A stretch of DNA of 64,000 nucleotides, from assembly GCA_948099385.1 (NCBI GenBank), contig CANUEZ040000103.1, forward strand, positions 6,992,501-7,056,500, in the 5' to 3' direction. This stretch comes from Fasciola hepatica (lineage: Eukaryota; Platyhelminthes; Trematoda; Plagiorchiida; Fasciolidae). Below, in pieces: positions 12,230-21,379 of this stretch. The translations under genes and the position numbers were made by a program. The notes beneath the pieces are model-generated. The model was given only the letters and a program-made list of their open reading frames with translations, ran no database searches and was not told the origin of the DNA. Position 1 is the first letter of the stretch. Each line of letters opens with the position of its first letter.

Positions 12230-12709
12230 TCAATGGGCCATGCAGTGCACGCAACGGTAGTCCTCCTCGTTATGGAATGCCGTACACCGGAAATGTGTCC
12301 ATCGTCCGTGGGTTCCACATTGGACTCATTGAATTTCCTCGTCTAAGTCCACGTTTGGTTCATTGCTTTTTAAGACACTGTAAACGTCCTGACGGATGGG
12401 CGAGCAGTCCACTTGTAGTAGTCATGTTTTAAAATTTGTCTTGTATGTTATGGACGTCGTAATTTTGAACATTCTGAAAGTCTCTGAGTGCAGTTGGTCC
12501 CCTGAAATTTCTAAATCGTCATTGACTATGTTCTTGGGTGTCAAAATGGATTTCCGTTTTGACGACTGACGCACGGACTTACCTTCCCCATACGTGACGG
12601 CTTGCGATTGGTCATTATGGTTGTGGCTGGTACTGACAATTAGATCATTTTGAAATACTGTTTTCCTGTTTGCGGCTTCGGCCATCTTGGATATGTCTGC
12701 ATGAGACTC
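12230..12709 (-). pseudogene. PHD-like half-finger frame downstream of the MULE (left copy)
   Basis: Minus-strand frame running from about 12,709 with a TGA near 12,423 and a second TGA directly before the finger, ending at 12,230. The first part is hydrophilic and unrecognised (begins MAEAANRKTVFQND). After the first stop the same frame continues into VQCGTHGRWTHFRC, then YRCVHC. The spacing C-x2-H-x2-W-x-H-x2-C ... C-x2-C is that of the second half of a PHD finger with one Cys replaced by His. The first zinc pair is not visible. It lies downstream of the SWIM end of the MULE on the same strand, so it may be the C-terminal end of that transposase or a separate captured domain. Both stops are shared by the right arm. 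Confidence 0.45.
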
Positions 12710-12832
12710 AACTGCAACCGGCTTCTCGCTGTTTGGAGCTTGGTGCAGCGTTATTTTCCAGGACTAGAATCCAGAATCTTGTTTAGGAAGCCTGTTTCGA
12801 ATAATACCTATATCTTCAGCCAGAAATTCGAA

Positions 12833-12867
12833 CTCCGATAACCGATAACTTTTACCCGTTATCGGAG
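12833..12867. repeat. Short perfect hairpin
   Basis: CTCCGATAAC pairs perfectly with GTTATCGGAG across a 15-nt loop. CCGATAAC occurs twice in tandem on one side. Conserved in the right arm at 59,488-59,522. It lies between the MULE SWIM end and the PHD-like frame. Function unknown. Confidence 0.6.
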
Positions 12868-12929
12868 ACCTTTATTGATCAACCTCAACGGAATGAAGCT
12901 GCACTAAGCTGCCGGAAACGTTTTCGCTG

Positions 12930-13651
12930 ACTGATCATCTGCCCAACGCGACTTCCCCAACTGGGTAGTTTGCTTCCCTGCAAACTGCTAACAAATGCCT
13001 ACAGGAGAGTGCCCACTAGTGACTGAATGAACAATCGCACTTTACATCCCGGTTGAGACTAACGTGGTGCGTGACACCCCTGGGGTTGAATACACACCGT
13101 ACGCTACTGATCTGCTCCACTGATCGCACAACTTCGCGACGCAAGTGCTCTAGTAACAAATCATGTGCGTACCTCGTTAATCTCACAAGCAATGGTTGCA
13201 ACCATTGGATCCCACCGGGTGCCCCGTAACAAGCGATCTGATCCTTGGCAACCCTACGACAGCTTTTTCCAGTCAAAGACTGAACACGCTTGACGATGTT
13301 CTTGAAAAGTCCAGGATGTCTGAAAGGTTTGCCAGACCATCTTGCAAATGCCTGTTTTCTGTTTCTACTCTGTTTGTAGTAAAATTGCCTAGCACCAATG
13401 CACCACGGGCCATATATCCAGCCCAAAACTGCTTAAGTGGTACCCATGTATTACTCAGGTATGCAGCCGCCTCATTGCTCCTACATTTTATTGCTGCTCT
13501 AAACCTCTCAATACGAAGCCTAGATTGAGTTAACACTAGAATACGCATCCACTGAAAGATGCGTAATTTGACTGTATTCCGCGTAGGCGGCTGCATTTAC
13601 GCCTCATGCGTTGCATAATATAGAAACGGCAAAATAACACACGAGATTCTG
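12930..13651 (-). pseudogene. MULE transposase, C-terminal part with SWIM zinc finger (left copy)
   Basis: Minus-strand continuation of the transposase at 18,417-19,426, resumed directly after the nested EnSpm-like element. Visible in order are AESRVLFCRFY at the junction, the frame at 13,273-13,596 with LGNFTTNRVETENRHLQD (the conserved NRVE.N..LKD-type block of MULE transposases), and the frame at 13,016-13,426 with VTHHVSLNRDVKCDCSF. The next codons are a stop and then WALSCRHLLAVC, so the SWIM pattern C-x-C...C-x-H is complete but interrupted by one TAG. A 7-bp loss relative to the right arm near 13,570 causes an extra frameshift, and a shared frameshift lies near 13,310. It is non-functional. 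Confidence 0.8.
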
Positions 13652-14769
13652 CCCATGTAGCACTGATCCCCATGTTAACGTTGGGTTCCGATGGGGATTT
13701 GATGGGGATGTTGACTGACTATTTTTGCGAGGCAAGACCTATATACCTGTGAAGAAAATTCTCAAAATGTTACATACATGAAAAAATTTGAGATAATACT
13801 GGTACTGGAATGTGGTAAAATTTTGTTTTAAAACATGGTTTTTCGCCCCCTTGAATTGTCTTTGTCTGCTGGTGATTGGTCGTGTTCGGGAGTTGTTGCA
13901 CTATTTTCACTTTTAACTGCATCCATTTTCGCATTATCTCATGCTGTATGTTATGTTACATAGATTAGGTATTGTTAACGTCCTTAACGAGTCTAGTGAA
14001 TTCCATGAACTTCAATTATGATCTACAATTCTTCCTCGGTTTCAATGGTCAGTAATCTGTCTCTTTTAGCGCCTCAGTAAATATAATCGCCATCAGATGT
14101 GCATAAAAAGACAAAGAAATAATTTATTTGAACTTCGCTTGCTTAGATGCACAATCATAAAGTACAATAACCTTCTCTAGGCTCCAGTTCACTGTGATAG
14201 GGATTTACTCGGGTTATGGTGGGGCTATGGTTGGGCTACGGTTGGGATATGGTTGGGATTCGGTCGGGCAAACCAATAACCAACACTGGGTGGACATTGG
14301 ATGAGCTTTTGTTATTTACTTTTGTTTTTCTTTCTAGGTAGGTGATGTAGTGAAACCTTGGTAACATTTCTGTCTAAATTCTCGCTTCCAGATAAAACGC
14401 CATCATGTCCGGACTATCACGATGACAAAGATTTCGCTTTCGGCGAGAAGTATTGATGCAAGTCTTGTGCCCGTGTTGTTTGGATGCCTCCTTAAAGGAA
14501 CATCGTAATGGATGTTCCATTTTTATTCATGAGGGTGCAATTGCACTGTAAATAACTCTTGCAGAATCCAGACACCACGGTGATCCTATCAACTTTGATA
14601 ATACCCAGTTGGTGCCATCATCTTCGTCTGTATCATTTCAAGAGTTCCAAGGAGCGCCGTCTACATGTGTGCATGTAGCAGACCTTGGGGATGCTTATGG
14701 TATATTAACATATACGAATAATATGAATTCCTCATATCAGATATTGAAAAGGCCGATGGAACTTCTGAA

Positions 14770-16479
14770 ATGCTCAACGAATTACGCCAAGATTTTGTTA
14801 AATTTCTCTTTAGCATGTCTGTACTTGCTGCTGTGCTGCGCATACTTGGAAGATGTTTCGCAAACATTCCGAAGGACCCCAGGACTCTGTGCGGGACACC
14901 AAGGCAATGCAACGTCCGTTGCTTGCAGAACGGAAATTATTTTCACATGAGACTTGTTAAAGGACTTTCTGGTTTGATAAACTCACTGAAACTACCGGAA
15001 TGCATCTTGGGTATACAAATACACTGTGACGGAAGGGTCATTTATCGTTCCTCCGACTTGCAGTTGTGGCCGATATAAGCAGGAATAATCAGACCACAAA
15101 TGAGCGAAATATTTACTGTGGGATTTTACTGCGGTAGAGGTAAACCGAAACCCGTTTAACAGTTCCTGTGGGAGTGCACTGATGAACTGAAGATGGTGTT
15201 GGAACACGGGGTTGTACATCACGGTGTGTCCTACGTATGTACCCTCTCTGCCATTATTTGTGACACCCCCTCACGAACGTTTGTCCGCCAAGTTAAGAAA
15301 CACAACGCTTATTTTGGATGTGATAGATGCATTCAGCCAGGTTACTATACCGGTGGCAAAATGACCTTCCCGTCTATAACGGCCAAACCAAGGACAGACA
15401 AAAGCTTCCGCGCCAAAAGGCACAAGAAGCACCACTTACCGGAGTCCAACAGTCCATTTTTGGCTCTAAACATAGACATGGTTCTTACATTCTACCATGA
15501 ATATATGCATCTGGTATGCTTCAGTGTAATGAAGAAGTTACTTCAGTCCTGTTTTAATGGTCTCAGGGATAGGTTTGCTGGTATTAGTCCATCTGTCGCC
15601 GAGGATCTACGGCATCGCATTCTACAACCACATGTTGGTGTTGCATGTGATTTTCCGCGAAAATGTCGACATATCAGCGACATGGAAGGCTCGAAAGCTA
15701 GCAAATACTGACAATTCTTACTGTACCTGGGACCCGTATGTTTGATACATTTACTACCGGAAGATGAGTACCACCATTTTTTGGCACTCTCAGTGGCGGT
15801 GTACATTCTCTGTCATCCCCGATTGCATGTTCGTTACCGCCAGTTTGCAGCTGATCTTCTCTCCATGTTTGTCCAACAATTTGAACTTTTTTACGGTTCG
15901 AAAGAACTCGTTTAAAATGTTTACAATTTGATTCATTTGAATGATGATGTACTTCTACACGGAATGTTGGACTACTTTTCCGCCTTTCCTTTCGAGTCCT
16001 ACCTTGGTTATTTGAAATGTCTTATCAAAGGACCCAGAAATGCTGGCCAACAATTGTACAAAATATTGATTGAAGGCCGATCTCTTCCTCTTCCATTACA
16101 GTGGAATTCCCATATGGATGATACTGGTTCGCCACTATTCCAAACACCCATATGTGGTAACTTTTTCTTTCTTAGGAATGCCTTTTTCACTGATCGATCT
16201 TCGGACAACGTAGTCACAGCGCACGGGTTTCCTGGTGTCATTGTCAACATTTCGGATAATATCATTCGTTTCAAACGATTTGTTAATCCACAACCATTCT
16301 TCACAAAGTATTTACCATCTACTTATATGTACGTTTTATCCGTCGATAAGTTAAGTGTGTATGTTTTCTCTGCTACAACTGTCGATATTGAGTGTAAATG
16401 TTTATTATTGCCATGCTTAAGATACTTTGTAGTTATCCCTGTGTTGCATACTTTTTCAGGAACTAAATATTTTTATTAA
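14770..16479 (+). pseudogene. EnSpm/CACTA-type transposase (left copy)
   Basis: One plus-strand frame shows the family's blocks in order: DPRTLCGTPR and SDLQLWPI (14,770-15,078), then VGFYCGRGKP, CDTPSRTFV, HNAYFGCDRC, FPSITAKPRTDKSF and DMVLTFYHEYMHLVC (15,193-15,711), FLLYLGPVCLIHLL, YHHFLALSVAVYIL and the block DYFSAFPFESYLGYLK (15,928-16,479). This order is that of animal EnSpm transposases. Four in-frame stops interrupt it (at 15,076, 15,157, 15,709 and about 15,913), each single-base, and the stops checked are shared with the right arm. An N-terminal extension in another frame starts near 14,609. It would have cut and integrated the element, and is now dead. Confidence 0.82.
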
Positions 16480-17205
16480 TGCCAATGAATTTCAATTTCA
16501 GATGTTTCGGCTCGTACGTTTCCCGAGAGAACGGTTCAGAGAGAAACATACATCGTAGCTGGCTGGTGGATTCGAAACACACAAGATGGCCAAGCGTGAA
16601 ACGTGCTTCGGAATATCGAAGCATGTTATTTTAGGTAAACAGTTGCCCGACGACATTCCCGTTTATGAATGCCATGAACTGAATAGTTCAGCTATGAGTA
16701 AATTGAAAAACTTAAACGATGGCACCAGCAAGTTTCCTTGAGATTCAGGAGTGTCAGTCGCAATATCTGCAGGATGCCATTTAAGAGGCCTGTAATGCGA
16801 CAGTACCAATGACACTGTTTGCAACGAAGTATACAACGCGCAAGAGGTATTCCATTGGCATTTTCTTACTCCTGCAGACAACCCGTCACTTTTAGCAGTG
16901 ACTCAGAAGATACCGATTGCGAATAAAACGCAAAATACGACCCCTGGAACCAGTAGTTGTTCCAAGTCTACCGGAACAATGTCTTACTGCTAGTCAGATA
17001 GCGGGGTATGTTAAGCAACCCAATTAAATATTTCCTGTCACCCAGATCGTCCTCCACGCCACAACCAGTATCCCGTATACTGGAAACCGATAATCGAATT
17101 CCGATTTTGTCCCCTATATCGTAAGTGAACCAGTTCTTGCTAGATTCATTTACACCACCATGTAGTTTTGGAAATGCTAGTTCCACTAATTTCAACGAGA
17201 AGTCT
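16480..17205. other. EnSpm-like element interior without recognised coding
   Basis: Between the transposase and the second frame. Only short frames, several stops, no motif. The mirror at about 55,145-55,860 is noticeably diverged. Confidence 0.4.
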
Positions 17206-17812
17206 ATTGAAAAGACACATATCACCGTGGGACAGTAAGGAAAAAAGGTGGACAAGTTGCAGGCTTCAGTGGCCGCCACGGTGGGAGATATGAATATAAA
17301 ATTCTCCACCGGCATCTCACTGCTAAACTCCGAGTTTGAGGCGTTACAGAACCGAATAAGCGACTTATCCAGCTCAAGACCAACACCCAGGGTGCGATCA
17401 TACTACAAACCGACAAGAACCACCACATTAGAAGATTTAAAAACGATGGACGGTGATTTGGATGTTCTGTCGAACTACGAACACCTGGTAAGATAACAAT
17501 ATTGCTTGTCAGGACTGTAGCAAATTACCTCCGCGAATCGGTCCGAAATATGTTGTCCCTGATGGTCAGCGATGAGCTTGCAGAGCATTGTTGCTGGTCA
17601 GGCGATGTTACGAAGACCACCGTTCCACAGCTACGACTAATGAGCGTAATTTAAGGCAGTTTTTTTCTTATCACAATATTCGTATGACTTTAGACGCCAT
17701 CAAAAACAGTGAGCGGCTGAAAGATATCTCCGACGGGGATATCGAGAAGCATGCACAACATTGGTTTAACAATGCGAGGGACCGCGGATCGTCGGGCAGG
17801 AAACCCAGGTAA
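17206..17812 (+). pseudogene. DUF4806-like second ORF of the EnSpm-like element (left copy)
   Basis: Plus-strand frames at 17,248-17,496, about 17,497-17,650 and 17,588-17,812 join, with frameshifts, into a product with an N-terminal helical stretch (LLNSEFEALQNRISDL) and a C-terminal domain. That domain reads TTLEDLKTMDGDLDVLSNYEHLV, ANYLRESVRNMLSLMVSDELAEH, CCWSGD, then a final segment with DGDIEKHAQHWFNNARDR. This order resembles the DUF4806 domain, found in uncharacterised, often transposon-associated animal proteins. The right arm lacks about 220 bp of the N-terminal half. Function unknown; the family assignment is from memory of its pattern. Confidence 0.5.
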
Positions 17813-18239
17813 AATATTGCATACGCATGCGTTTTGAAATTCAGTGAACTAATGCTTCATGTGTAGTTCTACACGATACATTGTGAAGCACATTTATCAA
17901 TATATAATTTTGATACTTTCTTCTACGAATTTCTATTAATAACCCACTTTTCATCAATATCACTATACCTGTGTGCACGTGATTATTAATTTTTCCGTTA
18001 CTTTACCGTACCATTTCACAGGTCAGTTGAACTTTCCTGAAAGAAAATAACAAAAGAAGAATTACCTGGATTTACCTGTATATTGTTTGACAACTTTGTT
18101 ACAACACAATTCCAAGCATGCATTTCGCTACTTGGTTTTATTCTTTCCAGTGGTATACGAGGGAATGTACATGAACTAGGGACCGTGGGTCATTTACCGA
18201 AATTGGTAAATCTAGGAAATCATTTCAAGGCTACCAGCA

Positions 18240-18405
18240 AGTTGGGCTATCCCCATCGGAAACCCATTGGGGCTCAATCGAGATGCGTTTCCTATCCCAA
18301 CCAAAACCCAACCTTTAGGCTAGGGTGTCCCAACCAAAACCCAATACATCCCAACCGAATCCCAATCAAATCCCAAAGGGGGCCCCATCGGGATTTTGTT
18401 GGGAT
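18240..18405. repeat. Subterminal CCCAACC/TTGGGAT repeats of the EnSpm-like element
   Basis: At least eight imperfect copies of a CCCAACC-AAACCCA / ATCCCAA type motif are packed into about 165 bp next to the element's end. A second cluster in the opposite sense lies at 14,205-14,275, and a few copies lie near 13,690. Mirror clusters are at 54,165-54,310 and 58,075-58,145. Confidence 0.7.
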
Positions 18406-18416
18406 TGCCACATGGG

Positions 18417-19426
18417 TGGGTAAATGTTCGTGAACGCAGTAAACTGTGCCAAACTCCTGTCAGCTAAGGTCGTCTTATGATTCTCGGTCTGAGGGAGCAT
18501 TTCCTTCATGAAATAAACAGCTCTGAGATAGCAGTCACCACTGTCATTTGGGAGAATGGCATAGAACTGACTGCGACCTAACCCCGTCCCATCAACTACC
18601 ATTGTGTGCCATATAATGAACCCACCACGATTGAGCTGGTGAGTAGCATCTGCCAAAATAATGTCGCTAAACCTTGGACATAACTGCCTGCTTACGGACG
18701 GGACGAAGCGGATAAACTTTATCTCACGGCTATCGGAAATTATCTCCGAATGACCGCGGACTTGCGGCAATTTTTTAACCTCTTCTACTTCACTTACTCA
18801 CTCCCTCTTGGTCTGTCTTCTTCTTGTGGATCTGAAGTCGTCATTATTCACACGCCGGTTGAATTTCTTAAACGTGTACTCCCTTAGCTCAGACTTCTTT
18901 CTGAAATTGTCCATCAGTTGCAACACGTGAGCATCCTGCTCAGATGTCAGTCTATGCTTTTGTACAGAAAACCCTCTTTCTCTACTTGGAAACTATGCGA
19001 ATGCTTCATCGACAACTAACGACACAGTAGTAGGAACCCGCGAATCGAAGCGCGACAAAATCCCTGCTTTCCAAATTAGGATACCTGTAAGGGATTTATT
19101 TACCAATAAATGATACCATACCTGTACGACGTATCACATTTCCTTTTACGGTGAAAGCAGCAGTACTTTTTGAAATAATAAGGCACACCATCCAGCAGAT
19201 GGATGCCTCGTTTTTTCGCCGTCACGTGCGTCTCGAAACCGCACACGTAGGAAGACGTGCAAGCTTCTTTTTGAAACTCCCGAAAATAAGCTTGGAATGC
19301 GTCGATATCGGGGTATACACTACGGACCAGACGCCGAAACACAACTGAATCGTCCACTGGTACGCGCCTCATTTGCAACATGACAGCACAGCACGAAAGG
19401 ATATTACAGCAAACGTTTGTGCGCAC
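18417..19426 (-). pseudogene. MULE transposase, N-terminal and DDE part (left copy)
   Basis: Minus strand. The frame at 19,100-19,426 resembles the N-terminal zinc-finger/FAR1-like region of MULE transposases (AFQAYFREFQKEA ... VPYYFKKYCCFHRKRKC). A middle region (18,790-18,940) is broken by a stop. The frame at 18,366-18,770 carries the start of the catalytic domain: FSDIILADATHQLNRGG (first Asp), MVVDGTGLGRSQFYAILPND, and LADRSLAQFTAFTNIYPP (second Asp). The coding then stops exactly at the inserted EnSpm-like element and resumes at 13,651. This copy keeps the DDE region more open than the right one. The element would have moved by cut and paste. Confidence 0.8.
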
Positions 19427-19429
19427 AAG

Positions 19430-19985
19430 CTTATATATGACTGGTTAATCAATCAAATGTCAGGATACAAACAGAAATACCAGCATTAAGCAAAATACTC
19501 ACAAACCGAATACTAACCATATGCAATTTTCCATACAAAATACCATGCAGATTTAGCCGCATTTACCATCTAAGCTTTCATGTTCAATCAACGGATGGGT
19601 GCTGTACTCCAGGTATGTTGGACTAGAGCCGTACTTCCCCAGCCAGACCCCCCATTCGATGTTGACTTTCGAACCCACCGAGCGTTCGTTTGAGTCCGCT
19701 CACTTGAACTCCTTACATTTTCTTTGGTGTGAATGCAATTATCATACATTTATCCCCATCTATTCCCACTTCCAAGCCGTTTTATCCTACTTTCCTCATG
19801 TAACTTTCTACTTTTTCAAAAATTTCGTCCCTCCATTCTATCGCTTGCAATACTTTGGTCATGCATCTGGCATGCTTCGGGCGCCTCCCAAAAAACCATC
19901 ATTATTATTATTGTTAGTATTATCATTATTATCTTAATAATTACTGGGTTTGATTGATACATGATTTTTGATTTAATATCTTTCG
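19430..19985. other. Unassigned, partly AT-rich DNA
   Basis: No motif. Contains an ATT-rich tract (19,890-19,940). The frames here are mirrored unchanged in the right arm (52,524-52,968) but read low-complexity. Confidence 0.45.
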
Positions 19986-19989
19986 GACT

Positions 19990-20370
19990 GCAAGCCTCAC
20001 ACACACACCTCAGGTTATCCGACCAGCGTGCACTCGGAAGCACCAGAATGTAGGTTTGCTCTTATTAGAACTCATCAGTGGTGCATATCTTCCACCACAC
20101 CCACGGTTTGAATACGGGCTCTTTCACCTCGAACGCGCGCGTGTTACCACTGCGACAACCCACAACTGTGCCATCACACTCCCGTCCGTCCTCATCCAAA
20201 TCCCCAAGATAAGGCTGTGCAGATGTCGTCGACAGCTTCAAACGGAGACATGGTACGTGACCACTTAACTCCAAGCGAATGCCTCCCTCCAAATTAGGTC
20301 TCATCCACAGAATGGGGCCAAAGTAATGGCGTTTTTGAACGAACTTCGAAATTAGTATTCATATCACGCA
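19990..20370 (-). repeat. SINE-like dispersed repeat, copy 3 (left arm)
   Basis: The most complete copy. On the minus strand the central part reads TCGCAGTGGTAACACGC, then GTTCGAGGTGAAAG and ATTCAAACC, i.e. D-arm and T-arm-like boxes of a tRNA. These are followed by 'caccactgatgag' and 'ggataacctgagg' blocks. The right arm copy has a 24-bp insertion near 52,310. Target duplications not resolved. Confidence 0.62.
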
Positions 20371-20388
20371 ATTGCTTGGGAGTGGTGT

Positions 20389-21370
20389 GTGCGATTGATG
20401 AAGACTTGTTTGGTTGATGTCGTCAAGATTCTGCGAGGCTCTGTAAAACGCTCTGAGTGTTTTATACTTTGTCGTCTCTTACGCTACTCGGATCACCCTC
20501 ATGACATCTATGTTAAACATTTAACCCCCTTTAACCCCTCCCATATTCATATTTTTCTCCACTTTTCTGGTAACCAAACGAACCAATCAGGTACACGGCA
20601 TTTTTATAGAAGTATGCTCTACAGAGTCATCCAAATGCATTCGTTCCTCAGCCGCAATAATGAAGAAGGAAAAAAAGGGCTTAAGGGATTATCCGTTGAC
20701 AAGCCACTTTATTTAAGCTCCGGCATGAGAAGGCTAAGTTGCACAAAAAGCCGATCCCAAGCTCACAGCGCTGCCTGTTGTCCAGGTAACTCTCCTCGAG
20801 GATCGAGCTACTTTTCCACCATCCGTTGCTTCCCTACTGACTCCATCTCCCGTCACGGACAGTAACCCCAGTAGTCGACATGGTGTTACTCAACACCCGA
20901 CGCCCGCTTAAAGCATCACAGACCCCAACATTGCTAATAAGACCGTATTACCAGACGAGATTCACTCATCTTCGAACCCAGACACAAAACTGAACCTGTG
21001 TCTGCTGAACGTTGCAGTGAGGAGGTCAAAGCACCAGAAAATATCTGTGGTACGGTCATGCAAAACAGAACCACGAACAAGAAGATTCAGCAGTCAATCA
21101 TGCAGTCCACACAAAGGTAAGCCGCATAAAGCAGCCCCTTCTTTTCGTAGACTGTAAGCCGTCCGCCTGGCATGATACCCTCCAGGTTACTAGACGTCAA
21201 AACTTACCAGTCCTCAAACATTTTGTTAACCATCCAGCCCCCATATTCTCAGCTCCCGGCTCCCCCAGGACCTCCTGCCCACCTCCAACTATCCATCTTC
21301 CCCCCTCCTCAAACCCAAAATCAGTTGTCTGCAGCAATTCTGCAATAACTCCTCAGCATATGTGCAAGTG
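20389..21370 (+). pseudogene. 5' region and possible ORF1 of LINE-2 (left copy)
   Basis: A 158-codon frame (20,389-20,865) conserved in both arms, followed by broken frames up to the endonuclease remnant. No motif is visible. Its position upstream of a CR1-like pol frame suggests ORF1 or 5' UTR, but part may be pre-existing flank. The proline-rich stretch near 21,240-21,320 resembles ORF1-type low complexity. Confidence 0.3.
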
Positions 21371-21379
21371 TTTTACAGC

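Larger units (their letters stand above)
13652..18416 (+). mobile_element. EnSpm/CACTA-like DNA transposon nested in the MULE (left copy)
   Basis: A 4.8 kb element whose ends are an imperfect 11-bp inverted repeat: CCCATGTAGCA at 13,652 and the complement of CCCATGTGGCA at 18,406-18,416. Arrays of short TTGGGAT/CCCAACC-type motifs lie inside each end (about 13,685-13,710, 14,205-14,275, 18,240-18,405), as subterminal transposase-binding repeats do in CACTA elements. The termini are not the classical CACTA/G. Inside are a transposase pseudogene and a DUF4806-like second frame, both on the plus strand. Removing the element rejoins the MULE coding frame. The target duplication could not be resolved. 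Confidence 0.75.

Noticed and set aside
12061..12432. 123-codon plus-strand frame conserved in both arms
   Set aside because: It is antisense to the PHD-like frame, which has the better-supported motif; the mirror preserves both passively.
15193..16479. Host gene of unknown function
   Set aside because: The motif series and the flanking inverted repeats identify it as an EnSpm-type transposase with in-frame stops.
18240..18405. CRISPR-like array of short repeats
   Set aside because: Units are imperfect, closely packed and without unique spacers; they fit subterminal transposon repeats.
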